DNA of 64,000 nucleotides from Candidatus Avimonas merdigallinarum (GTDB taxonomy: Bacteria; Bacillota; Clostridia; Oscillospirales; Acutalibacteraceae). Location of the stretch: positions 28,647 to 92,646 of the forward strand of contig CAJFGS010000021.1 in assembly GCA_904377855.1 (NCBI GenBank). The letters are read 5' to 3'. A model generated the notes under the pieces. It did not search any database. It saw only the letters and a program-made list of their open reading frames with translations, and was not told where the DNA came from. A program made the position numbers and the translations under genes. Numbering within the stretch: the stretch's first letter is position 1; the number at the start of each line of letters is the position of its first letter. This document shows, piece after piece, positions 45,101 through 53,421 of this stretch.

Positions 45101-45102
45101 AT
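42073..45102 (-). CDS. YfhO-family membrane glycosyltransferase
   Basis: 1009 residues. About a dozen membrane helices in the first 560 residues contain the GT-C-like features VVDMHHQYAPLLAQLRD (acidic and His residues in the first outer loop) and GNPLYSFDVGLGASFLP. A large outer domain follows (about 570-930), then one last helix (near 940) and a Pro/Asp-rich cytoplasmic tail. In Bacillus YfhO transfers sugars from a lipid carrier to lipoteichoic acid outside the cell. The carrier would be loaded by the overlapping downstream gene. GAGGG precedes the ATG, and a sigma-A promoter is at 45239-45211. Confidence 0.88.
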   Translation of the reverse strand: MNQKSQTRVNLLRCIVLVFIFLALTVLFFLGFYGDEKLTMQDQKTFYSLGFGGLLAGLITLLVSVQMEDGPAPRRGRWFYPAMAGLLGLACMGLSYIYLGVWPFGDRSVMVVDMHHQYAPLLAQLRDMILHGGNPLYSFDVGLGASFLPLFAYYLASPFNLLLTLFPESMLNEGILVITLLKNALTAFCFAVCVQYIYRRRDLTVVMVSVMYSMMMYLIAYSWDIMWLDCVMILPIVVMSFEKLMRTGKYLPYVLSLAYALYANYYIGFMLCVFLVLYFIVYWVRRPRTAAERGRSFGRFAIGSLLGGGLVMFLLVPTYLSLAHTSAAAEEMKAMTNNFDMFDLLGRHLYETTPTIRSGNLPNIYCGILTVVLLPLFATLKAIPLRRRMTYLGLAAAMGLSMVLSQFNLVWHGLHTPNDLPYRFSFLYSFVLLLIAFETLMHIRALRPRQLGWTVFGLAAYLMLEERFGSDDYGFSSIYISLLLVALYAVILGLTARRKFLLRPAQCLLLLVVTAEMVFNGGASFKTLNANEYFTPRQDYVANDVTQAIHTAVDRAEEIGDAAADSAFYRLEFLPRRTTVDTALYDYHGCTVFASSNPQSVTKFMGYLGYAVNGVNSYQYKSFVPTTDSLLGLKYIILNSHLSGHPQLSELETSGAGEYAYYIYENTTALPVGFLVESSIKRWEPTKYDPIETQESLYASMTGDTDPLFALAELSTDLTGNGSTGGGTSFSMSVSGGQSSAVFDATVAETGQVFIYVDCGAAKSISVSAGSNNWSASPNEPYIIDAGTLNAGDTVSVTVSAESGCSGNIYVATLRPEVFERKMAVLSESPFVVTESSDTRLYGTVSAAKDGSLFTSIPYDEGWTVKVDGQEVETFAAGDAMLAFDLAAGEHTVELTFFTVGLVPGLILSVVSLLLLILLLWFIQKRVRRSDPSDDEFRAFNRLFETPAYPAGQEGVPLGDGAAFPSAGAWTPPAEEADLPETAADKDGQDDARAGKEGPNSDNHPDAGL

Positions 45103-45210
45103 CGGCGTCTACCCTCGCCCTCTTGATTTTCCCAATTTCCCGCCGGCCCGGGCAGGAAAGGATGCGGGACGGCATCCTTTCCAAAATCGCCGGGCGTGCG
45201 GACAGGGTTT

Positions 45211-45239
45211 ATTGTAGCATAGTTTTGGAAAAGAGGCAA
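45211..45239 (-). promoter_or_regulatory. Promoter of the YfhO/CsbB-like operon
   Basis: On the minus strand, TTGCCT (45239-45234), 17-base spacer, TACAAT (45216-45211). Confidence 0.6.
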
Positions 45240-45324
45240 CCAATCCGGCGCTTTTTCACGGGTTTGCCCAGCAACTGCTCCAATTCCGCCCGGCTGCGGC
45301 ACTGCACGGCGGGGCCGCGGCCGC

Positions 45325-45356
45325 AAAAAAGGCGCGGAGAAATCCTCCGCGCCTTT
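45325..45356 (-). terminator. Terminator of degV
   Basis: A stem of about 12 bp around GGCGCGGAG (45331-45339) and CTCCGCGCC (45345-45353). The minus strand ends in six T. Confidence 0.9.
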
Positions 45357-45374
45357 GGGGTCGCTGTGAGGCGG

Positions 45375-46244
45375 TTACCGCTGCCTGCCCATAAAGAACA
45401 GGGCGATGGTGCCCGGCCCCGAATGGGAGCCAATGACCGCGCCGATATCCGAAATCACGATATTCTTAATGCCAACCGCTTTGCGCAGCTTGCCGGCCAG
45501 CTGCTCCGCCTCGTCCAGGCAGTCGCCGTGGCTGATATACACCATCTGGTCCTGGATGTCGGGGTTGGCGCTCTCCTTCAGCCGCTGGACCAGCGCGTCA
45601 ATCGAACCGGCGCGGCCCCGCGCTTTGGATACGAGGATCAGGTGCCCCTCGTCGTCCACATGCAGCACCGGCTTAATCCCGAGCAGGGAGCCGAACACCG
45701 CCGACGCCTTATTGACCCGGCCGCCGCGGTGGAGGAACATCAGATCGTCCACCGTGAACCAGTGGCAGAGATGCAGCTTGTTCTTCTCCAGCCAGTCGGC
45801 GTTTTCCTGCAGGGACATCCCCTTCTTCCGGTTTTCGTCCGCATAATATACCAGCAGCCCTTCCCCCATCGAGGCGCACAGGCTGTCTACCACGATCACC
45901 GTGCGGTCGGGATATTTCTCCTTGAGCTCCTCCGCGCCCCGCCGGCAGGAATCGCATGTGCCGCTCAGCCCGCTGGAAAAGGCGATATGGAGGACGTCCT
46001 CCCCCTGCTGCAGGAACGGCTCCACAAACGAGGTGAATTCAAACGTATTGACCTGCATGGTGGAAGACTTCTTCCCCCCGCGCAGCTGGTTATAGAATTC
46101 CTTGGAGGTAATCCCCTCGTCGGGCCCTTCCTTGTACTGCTTCCCGTCCAGCTGGAAGGCCAGCCCGATATAGGCGATGTCCCTCTCCCGGTAAAAATCC
46201 TGCGGCAGATCGCAGGTCGAGTCAGTGGTAATGCGATAGCTCAT
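45375..46244 (-). CDS. DegV-family fatty-acid-binding protein
   Basis: 289 residues from ATG 46244 (AAAGG nine bases upstream; ATG 46253 lies too close to it). Family marks are ITTDSTCDLP, SSTMQVNTFEF, IAFSSGLSGTCDS, VVDSLCASMGEG and HRGGRVNKASA. DegV/FakB proteins bind a fatty acid and present it to the FakA kinase, feeding host or salvaged fatty acids into phospholipids. No fakA is in the window. It has its own promoter and terminator. Confidence 0.95.
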   Translation of the reverse strand: MSYRITTDSTCDLPQDFYRERDIAYIGLAFQLDGKQYKEGPDEGITSKEFYNQLRGGKKSSTMQVNTFEFTSFVEPFLQQGEDVLHIAFSSGLSGTCDSCRRGAEELKEKYPDRTVIVVDSLCASMGEGLLVYYADENRKKGMSLQENADWLEKNKLHLCHWFTVDDLMFLHRGGRVNKASAVFGSLLGIKPVLHVDDEGHLILVSKARGRAGSIDALVQRLKESANPDIQDQMVYISHGDCLDEAEQLAGKLRKAVGIKNIVISDIGAVIGSHSGPGTIALFFMGRQR

Positions 46245-46350
46245 AACATCCATCCTTTCCGCGGAGCGCCCGCATGAACTTTCCGCGGGATTTGCCGCTA
46301 AACACCTGCGGAGATATTCTCCAGCCTCCAGCTATCTGGTTTTCAATACC

Positions 46351-46379
46351 ATGTTACTGCATTTTCATCGAGATGTCAA
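46351..46379 (-). promoter_or_regulatory. Promoter of degV
   Basis: On the minus strand, TTGACA (46379-46374), 17-base spacer, TAACAT (46356-46351). Confidence 0.7.
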
Positions 46380-46443
46380 GCGGGTTCTTCCGGCAATACC
46401 CGGAGGACGGGGGATGGGGCCCGGCTCTCCGGACGCCGTCCCG

Positions 46444-47811
46444 TTATTTTTCCACCGGGATGTTGGCGTACGCCTCCTTGGAAGAGCGGCCGGCCCGGCG
46501 GAACAGCCGGGAAAACGGGGAGACGTCCCGCAGCGGCTGGAGTTCCCGCCCGAGGTACAGATTCATTGCGGCGTCCCCCAGCGCCAGGACCATCAGGAAA
46601 ACGCCCACCAGCTTGGGGGTGAGCAGGGGGAAGTCCACCATGCCGTCCATGGAAAAGGAGGCGGCAAAGGCGATAAAGGTCACCCCAAACATCCGGGTTG
46701 CCCGGGATTTCTGGAGCAGGTCGATGCCGCCCCGCAGCAGCTTCCAGCCCGCGTACAGCATCAGCCCCAGCGCGATAACGCCCCCCTCCGCCAGCAGCTG
46801 GAGGACGATATTGTGCATATGCGGGGCGTTGATCCCGTGGTGGAGCAGCGTATCCCAGGTGTTGGAGACGCCGGCCCCCATGCCGAACAGCGGATCGTGG
46901 GTGATGGTTTCCAGCCCGGCGGCCCAGATATGCAGCCGCTCGCTGGTCGAAGCGTCTATGCCGGTAACCGAAAACAGGCGGGCCAGCACCGACTCCGGCA
47001 CCAGCAGGAGCGCCGCCGCCGCGGTGATGACAAACAGCATGATTTTGCGGATATTCGCCACACAGAAAATCAGCGCGGTCACCAGCAGCGCAAGATAGCT
47101 GCCGCGGGAGAAGGAGAACGCCACCCCGCCCACCGCCGCCAGCAGGCAGATGCGGCAGAGCATCCGCGTCCCCGTCCGCTGCCCGCTGAAGGAATAATAG
47201 GACACGAACGGGATCACCATCACCAGGTATTCGGCAAAAATATTCGGGTTGTTGAACGTGGCGGAGACCCGCAGATCGGTGGTCATCGGCATCAGGTCCA
47301 GCCGGAGCCATTCAAAGACCAGCTGATCGATAAACTGCCAGAACTGCAGGGTGAGATCCAGGCCGAAAAAGGCGCGCAGCACATATTGGATGCAGCCAAT
47401 CGCCCCCACAAGGCCGGCCACCAGGCAGAGGCAGAAAAGGGCGGTGTCGTATCTCTGCCGGTCGCTGAGCACGGTGGTGATCGCCAGGTACCCGAGGAAC
47501 ATCACCACCCACATCCCCAGCGTGGCGAGGGTGGAGAGGAAATTCTCCGAATACAGCAGCCCAAAGGCCATGTACGCCATATAGACCAGCATGATTTTCC
47601 CCAGGGTCCCCACCAGGATCCGGCGGCCGCTCCCCTTCGCGTCAAAATACGCCGCCAGGACCGCGCCGCCCGCCAGGAGGGGGGCGACATATTCCGGGAA
47701 CACGGGGATGCACGCAATAAAGAGCAGCGCCAGGAGCCAGGGCTGCTTCAGGTCGTCCCGGATTTGTATCAAGCGCTTTTTCATCCCTTCGGCGCCCGTT
47801 TTGCTGACCAT
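46444..47811 (-). CDS. O-antigen ligase-like (Wzy/WaaL fold) membrane protein
   Basis: 455 residues from ATG 47811 (AAGGAG upstream; the frame begins at 47892, just after the predicted transcription start, which rules out the longer form). About 11 membrane helices. The large outer loop carries the WaaL/Wzy-like signature: RVSATFNNPNIFAEYLV, AFSFSRGSYLALL, ERLHIWAAGLETITHDPLFGMG split by residues and HMHNIVLQLLAEGG. In Gram-positive bacteria such proteins polymerise or transfer lipid-linked glycans to the envelope. The substrate is not predictable. Confidence 0.85.
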   Translation of the reverse strand: MVSKTGAEGMKKRLIQIRDDLKQPWLLALLFIACIPVFPEYVAPLLAGGAVLAAYFDAKGSGRRILVGTLGKIMLVYMAYMAFGLLYSENFLSTLATLGMWVVMFLGYLAITTVLSDRQRYDTALFCLCLVAGLVGAIGCIQYVLRAFFGLDLTLQFWQFIDQLVFEWLRLDLMPMTTDLRVSATFNNPNIFAEYLVMVIPFVSYYSFSGQRTGTRMLCRICLLAAVGGVAFSFSRGSYLALLVTALIFCVANIRKIMLFVITAAAALLLVPESVLARLFSVTGIDASTSERLHIWAAGLETITHDPLFGMGAGVSNTWDTLLHHGINAPHMHNIVLQLLAEGGVIALGLMLYAGWKLLRGGIDLLQKSRATRMFGVTFIAFAASFSMDGMVDFPLLTPKLVGVFLMVLALGDAAMNLYLGRELQPLRDVSPFSRLFRRAGRSSKEAYANIPVEK

Positions 47812-48258
47812 TCGCCCGCTCCTTCCTGCCCGATTTGCCGTCGTTCGTCGCCGCCCCGCCCGCTTCCCGCCGCGGGGCTTGCGCTTTTTCATCGTGTTAA
47901 ACTATATCACACGGGGCTTCGGGACCGCAATCATTGTTACAAACCTGTTATTATTTTCTCCGCTCCATCCCCTTTATCTTCATGAGAATCACAAAAATTT
48001 TGGCCGAAGTCCTCTTGTTTCGAGCGTTTTTCTCCTCTTTGCTTCCTCTGCCCGGCAGCCCGCCATCCTCCTCCTCCCTGAGGATTGGCGTTTTTCGCCC
48101 GTCTCATACGCCCTCCTGCCTTTTTTCCGTTTTTCCTGGAGCACCAGACCGCGTTCCGTAGATAAAAACGCGGCGCAAAAAGAGGCGGGCAGGCAGCGGG
48201 CGCAAAAGGGGACGTCCGAAGGCCGACGCGTCGATCGGACGGCCCAGAGGGGGCGCAT
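47812..48258. other. Intergenic region, promoter only
   Basis: Holds the promoter at 47930-47901. The AT-richer part near 47930-48160 shows no frame with a start signal. Confidence 0.4.
47901..47930 (-). promoter_or_regulatory. Promoter of the O-antigen ligase-like gene
   Basis: On the minus strand, TTGCGG (47930-47925), 18-base spacer, TATAGT (47906-47901). Confidence 0.5.
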
Positions 48259-48294
48259 AAAAGGGCGCTGCAAAACCGGGATTTTGCAGCGCCC
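48259..48294 (-). terminator. Terminator of azlCD
   Basis: GGGCGCTGCAAAA (48263-48275) pairs with TTTTGCAGCGCCC (48282-48294). The minus strand then reads TTTT. It is 155 bases beyond the azlD stop. Confidence 0.65.
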
Positions 48295-48448
48295 CCGTAA
48301 AACTGTCTGCGGCCTTTGAAGCGGGGCCGCCTCCTGCCCCGGAAGCCGGGGCCTGCGTTTTTTCACCGCATGGGCAGGAAACCGCGCTTTCCCGGCCCGC
48401 GCGGGTAAAATACGGTATTGTACAGCCACATCCTGCCGGGCTTCCCAG

Positions 48449-48778
48449 CTAAAGGAGACGGAAAGCGCGCAGGCCGGTTTCCACCAGCAGCACCGCCCCG
48501 GTAGCCGCCAGCGCAGTGGGGAGGAGCTGCCGGCCGAAGAACGCCATCGCCAGCGCCACCGCCAGCCCTGCGAGGGCGGAAACCGGCGTATCGGTGGCAT
48601 ACAGCACCGCGGGGAAGGTCATCGCCCCCAGCACGGCAAAGGGCATATAATACAGAAAAGAACGCAGGAAAGGGCTCTCAAACCGCCGGCGCACCAGCGT
48701 CAGCGGAAGGACGCGGGGAATATAGGTGACCAGCGCCATGACCACAATGGCGGAAATCCAATACACCCAGCCGGTCAA
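48449..48778 (-). CDS. azlD: Branched-chain amino acid export subunit AzlD
   Basis: 109 residues from a TTG at 48778 that overlaps the azlC stop as TTGA; a GTG at 48766 is the alternative. Three to four membrane helices, with ALVTYIPRVLPLTLV at the start, as in AzlD. It forms the two-component AzlCD exporter of branched-chain amino acids. The importer livJHMGF is encoded directly upstream on the same strand, placing both directions of transport together. Confidence 0.9.
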   Translation of the reverse strand: MTGWVYWISAIVVMALVTYIPRVLPLTLVRRRFESPFLRSFLYYMPFAVLGAMTFPAVLYATDTPVSALAGLAVALAMAFFGRQLLPTALAATGAVLLVETGLRAFRLL

Positions 48779-49506
48779 GCCGTCCGCCCCCCTTCCGCCT
48801 CTTCCCCAATCGGGAAGAGCAAGGCGCCCGCGGCGGACGCCGCCACCGCGCAGAGGATGAGCGCCCAGCCGGAGGGGAGCAGCTTCAGCCCCGGCACATA
48901 CCGGAACAGGCAGGAAAGCAGCACCGCGCCCGCCGTGACGATCGCCACCGCCCGCGATTTTTTCGCCGGCGGGACGACAATGGCGATGAACATCGCATAC
49001 AGCGCAATCCCCAGAGCCGAGGACAGGGCGTGGGGCAGCACCGCCCCGGCCAGCCCTCCCAGGAGGGTGCCGCCCACCCAGCCCAGATACGGTCCCGCCG
49101 ACAGCCCCGCGAAAAACCAGCCGGAAACCTGGCCGGGCTGCTGCACAGCCAGGAAAAAGATTTCGTCGGTCACCCCGTTGGCAAGCAGCAGCCGCTTGAC
49201 GACCGGCATGGACTGAAACTTCTGGGAAAGGGAAAGGGACATCAGGAAATACCGGATATTGATGATAAAAACCGTCAGCCCGATTTCGGGCAGCGGCGCG
49301 CCCGAGGCCATCAGGTTGGCGCCGGCCACCTGGCCGGCCGACGTAAAATTGGACATGGAGATGAGCAGGGCCACCGGCCAGGGAAGCCCCGCCGCCACCG
49401 CCGAGACGGCGAAGGCAAAAGAGACCGGCGCATAGCCCAGCATCACCGGCGCGCCGCAGCGAAACCCGGCCCAAAACCGCTTTTGCCGGGAAGATTCTTT
49501 GTCCAT
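48775..49506 (-). CDS. azlC: Branched-chain amino acid export permease AzlC
   Basis: 243 residues, about eight membrane helices. The start GFRCGAPVMLGYAPVSFAFAV and the segments SNFTSAGQVAG and NIRYFLMSLSLSQKF match AzlC, split by loops. ATG 49506 has an AAAGGCGG-type site. It is translationally coupled to azlD. Confidence 0.92.
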   Translation of the reverse strand: MDKESSRQKRFWAGFRCGAPVMLGYAPVSFAFAVSAVAAGLPWPVALLISMSNFTSAGQVAGANLMASGAPLPEIGLTVFIINIRYFLMSLSLSQKFQSMPVVKRLLLANGVTDEIFFLAVQQPGQVSGWFFAGLSAGPYLGWVGGTLLGGLAGAVLPHALSSALGIALYAMFIAIVVPPAKKSRAVAIVTAGAVLLSCLFRYVPGLKLLPSGWALILCAVAASAAGALLFPIGEEAEGGRTA

Positions 49507-49709
49507 CAGGGTTTTCCGCCTTTCCGGAAGAGGTTAACCGCCCCGCTGTCCGGCTCTCCCGGGCCGGGGCAAAACCGCGCAAAACGGGACGGACGCCGCC
49601 GGCGCCGCCCCGTTTTTCCACCATATCACGCCCGTACAGGCGCGGCGCAGGACGCTGCCGTACCGCAGCCCCTGCGCAAAAATCCAGGCCGCCGCGCTCC
49701 GCGGCCGGT
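49507..49709. other. livF-azlC spacer
   Basis: About 200 bases without a gene or clear terminator, so read-through from livF into azlCD is possible. Confidence 0.35.
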
Positions 49710-50420
<711 letters not shown>

Positions 50421-50513
50421 AATTCTGACATTCCTTTCGCAGCGGCAGGGGATGCGTCCTGCCGGCTGAACCGGGCTCCCGGCCCCGCGCGCAAGCGCCA
50501 TCCCCTTTTCCCT

Positions 50514-51272
50514 TTACCCGCCGAGGTAGGCTTTGATGACTTTCTCGTTGGAGCGGATTTCGTCCGGGGTGCCGTCGGCAATCAGGGTGCCGTAATCCAG
50601 CACATAGATGCGTTCGCACACCCCCATGACCAGGTTCATGTCATGCTCAATCAGCAGGATCGCTACCCCGAACATCTCCCGGATCCGCCGGATTGTCTCC
50701 ATGAGCTCATGGGTTTCGGTGGGGTTCATGCCGGCGGCCGGCTCGTCCAGAAGCAGCAGCTTCGGGTTGGATGCCAGCGCCCGCAGGATTTCCAGCTTGC
50801 GCTGCTGGCCGTACGGGAGGTTGGCCGCCATCTGGTCGGCGGTGTCCTCCATGTTGAAAATCCGCAGCAGCTCCCGCGCCTTCTCGGTCACCCGCGCTTC
50901 CTCTTTCCAGTAGCGCGGCAGGCGGAGCATCGCCTCCACCGCCGAGTATTTCATATGCTGGTTCATCGCCACCTTGATGTTATCCAGCACCGACTGATGC
51001 TTGAACAGCCGGATATTCTGGAATGTGCGGGCGATCCCCAGCCGGTTTATCTGATACGGCTTTTTGCCGATGATGCTTTCCCCGCAAAAGCGGATAGCCC
51101 CCTTGGTGGGGGTATACACGCCGGTGAGCAGGTTGAACACCGTGGTTTTCCCGGCGCCGTTCGGCCCGATGAGGCCGACGATTTCCCCCCCGTCCAGCTT
51201 TAAGTACACATCGTCCAGCGCCTTCAGGCCGCCGAAGATGATCCCCAGATCCTTCGTTTCCAGCAACGCCAT
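50514..51272 (-). CDS. livG: Branched-chain amino acid ABC transporter ATPase LivG
   Basis: 252 residues. Walker A GPNGAGKTT; a longer insertion after it is typical of LivG (NRLGIARTFQNIRLF), with signature LPYGQQRKLEI and Walker B LLLLDEPAAGMNP. GGAGGAGG precedes the ATG, which is three bases after the livM stop. Confidence 0.96.
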   Translation of the reverse strand: MALLETKDLGIIFGGLKALDDVYLKLDGGEIVGLIGPNGAGKTTVFNLLTGVYTPTKGAIRFCGESIIGKKPYQINRLGIARTFQNIRLFKHQSVLDNIKVAMNQHMKYSAVEAMLRLPRYWKEEARVTEKARELLRIFNMEDTADQMAANLPYGQQRKLEILRALASNPKLLLLDEPAAGMNPTETHELMETIRRIREMFGVAILLIEHDMNLVMGVCERIYVLDYGTLIADGTPDEIRSNEKVIKAYLGG

Positions 51273-51275
51273 CGG

Positions 51276-52304
51276 TTACGCCTCCTCCGTCTTGGCCCGG
51301 CCCTTGCGGTGGAGCAGCTTATCCACCAGCCCCGGCAGCGAAATTTCATAGCGGCCGAGCAGTCCCGACGGGCGGAACAGCATCACGCAGATGAGGATCA
51401 CCGAATACAGCAGCATCCGGTAATCGGCGAAGCCGCGCAGCACCTCGGGCAGGATGGTGAGCACCGTGGCGGAGATGACCGACCCGGAGATCGAGCCCAT
51501 GCCGCCGAGCACCACCATGATGAGGATTTCCACCGAACGGTTGAAATCAAACTTGGAGGGATCGATCATGCCGATGTGGTGGGCGTAAAGCCCGCCCGCC
51601 ACCCCGGCGATAAAGGCCGCCAGGACAAAGGCGAACAGCTTATAGTAGGTGGTGTTCACCCCCATGGCTTCCGCGGCGATCTCATCCTCCCGGATAGCGA
51701 TGACCGACCGGCCGTGGCGGGACCGCCCGAAGGTATAGCTGATAAAAATCACCAGCACCATGACCACGAAGGCAAAGACAAAAATGGCTCCCGGGTCGGT
51801 CCGGCTGCTGAAGGTCTTGACCGACAGGCCCATGGCGCCGTTGGTCACCGGCAGCAGGAACTTAGCGTTTGCCATGACCCGGATGATTTCCCCGAAGCCG
51901 AGGGTGATAATCGCCAGGTAGTCCCCCCGCAGGCGCAGCGCCGGGATCCCGATGATCACGCCGAATACCGCCGCAAGGAGGCCGCCTATCAGCATCGCAA
52001 TCGGCAGCGCCACATACAGCGACATCGAGCCGTTGGTCACAAACGCCCGGGTGAAGTTCGCCGACGCATACGCGCCGACCAGCATAAAGCCGGCGTGCCC
52101 CAGCACCAGCTGGCCCAGGATGCCGCTCACCAGGTTCAGGCTGACCGCCAGCACCACGTTAATGCACACCAGGACCACGATGCCGCTCCAGTAATTGTTC
52201 AGCGTCTTTCCGGAGATCAGGAGGAAGAGGACCGTAAAGAGGACGGCGGTCAGCACCGCGTTCACCAGGTAATACACCCCGGTTTTCTTCTTCAGCTTTC
52301 CCAT
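51276..52304 (-). CDS. livM: Branched-chain amino acid ABC transporter permease LivM
   Basis: 342 residues from ATG 52304 (GGAGGGGG upstream). About nine membrane helices. LivM marks: LNLVSGILGQLVLGHAGFM, GDYLAIITLGFGEI, GRSRHGRSVIAIREDEIAAEAMG as the cytoplasmic coupling loop in parts, and LGGMGSISGSV. Confidence 0.95.
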   Translation of the reverse strand: MGKLKKKTGVYYLVNAVLTAVLFTVLFLLISGKTLNNYWSGIVVLVCINVVLAVSLNLVSGILGQLVLGHAGFMLVGAYASANFTRAFVTNGSMSLYVALPIAMLIGGLLAAVFGVIIGIPALRLRGDYLAIITLGFGEIIRVMANAKFLLPVTNGAMGLSVKTFSSRTDPGAIFVFAFVVMVLVIFISYTFGRSRHGRSVIAIREDEIAAEAMGVNTTYYKLFAFVLAAFIAGVAGGLYAHHIGMIDPSKFDFNRSVEILIMVVLGGMGSISGSVISATVLTILPEVLRGFADYRMLLYSVILICVMLFRPSGLLGRYEISLPGLVDKLLHRKGRAKTEEA

Positions 52305-52436
52305 GACGCCCCCTCCTTCCTCTTCTGTCCTGCCTGCGCTGCCCAAACGCCCCGCGCCGGAGCGCTCAGGCGGTTTTTATCCGCGGCCTGCTGCCGGGCG
52401 GCCGAAGGGCCCGGCTTGAAAAGCATGTTTTTCAAC

Positions 52437-53318
52437 CTACACCTTCTCCTTCCGGTTCTTGCCCATGAGTCCGGTCGGCCGGACCAGCAGCACCACAATC
52501 AATATGGCGAACACCACCGCGTCGGTGACCTCGGTAGTGATATACGCCTTGGTCAGCTCCTCCAGCACGCCGAGCAGGTAGCCGCCGAGCATCGCGCCGG
52601 GGATGGAGCCGATCCCGCCGAGCACCGCCGCTACAAACGCTTTGAGCCCCAGCAGGTTGCCCATCGTCGGCTTAATCTGCTGGTAGGCGTTGCAGTAAAG
52701 CACAGCGCCCACCGCCGCCAGCATCGAGCCGACGGCAAAGGTAAGCAGGATGATGTTCTTGGTATTGATCCCCATTAACTTGGCGGCGCCCGCGTCCTCC
52801 GAGGTTGCCAGCATCGCCTTGCCGAGCTTCGTCTTGTTCACGAGCAGCTGCAGGGCGGCCATCATAACCACCGACACCACGATGTTAATCAGCGTCGAGG
52901 AAGTGATCGACAGCCCGCCTATCTCCAACACGTCCGACCCAAACAGCGGCGGCATGTTTTTCGCATCCGATTTGAACAACAGCATGAAAAGGTTCTGCAA
53001 AAAAATGCTTACGCCCAGCGCGGTGATCAGCAGGGAGATCCGCTCCGCATTATGGGTCAGCAGCCGCTGGTAAGCCAGCCGTTCGATCAGGACGCCGGCC
53101 AGCCCGCAGACCACAATCGGGGCCAGCACCGCCACCCACAGCGGCATCCCCGCCATGATGAGGACCACGTAGATGACATAGCCGCCCACCATGATGATGT
53201 CGCCGTGGGCAAAGTTAATCAGCTGTACAATGCCGTACACCATGCTGTAACCCAGCGCAATCAACGCATAGATGCTTCCCAGCCCGAGGCCGTTGAGCAG
53301 CTGTGTGATAAAATTCAT
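52437..53318 (-). CDS. livH: Branched-chain amino acid ABC transporter permease LivH
   Basis: 293 residues from ATG 53318. Eight or so membrane helices. LivH marks: LNGLGLGSIYALIALGYS, YGIVQLINFAHGD, ATSEDAGAAKLMGIN and LGGIGSIPGAMLGG. The livM gene follows after 132 bases. A terminator separates it from livJ upstream. Confidence 0.95.
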   Translation of the reverse strand: MNFITQLLNGLGLGSIYALIALGYSMVYGIVQLINFAHGDIIMVGGYVIYVVLIMAGMPLWVAVLAPIVVCGLAGVLIERLAYQRLLTHNAERISLLITALGVSIFLQNLFMLLFKSDAKNMPPLFGSDVLEIGGLSITSSTLINIVVSVVMMAALQLLVNKTKLGKAMLATSEDAGAAKLMGINTKNIILLTFAVGSMLAAVGAVLYCNAYQQIKPTMGNLLGLKAFVAAVLGGIGSIPGAMLGGYLLGVLEELTKAYITTEVTDAVVFAILIVVLLVRPTGLMGKNRKEKV

Positions 53319-53354
53319 TGGCCATACCCTACTTCCCTTTTTCAATGAAAGCCG

Positions 53355-53399
53355 CGGCAGAATCCGAAAAAAGGGCGGTATACGCCCTTTTTTCTGCCG
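53355..53399 (-). terminator. Intra-operon terminator between livJ and livH
   Basis: AAAAAAGGGCG (53367-53377) pairs with CGCCCTTTTTT (53383-53393), extended by CGGCAG/CTGCCG outside. Such a hairpin lets the binding protein be made in excess over the membrane complex. Confidence 0.85.
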
Positions 53400-53421
53400 T
53401 TATGCGGTTATTTCCAGAGGT

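Noticed and set aside
42091..45126. Open frame of 1011 codons on the plus strand
   Set aside because: It lies exactly opposite the YfhO-like gene and its product is rich in His, Gln, Arg and Gly with no recognisable domain. It is a shadow caused by high GC.
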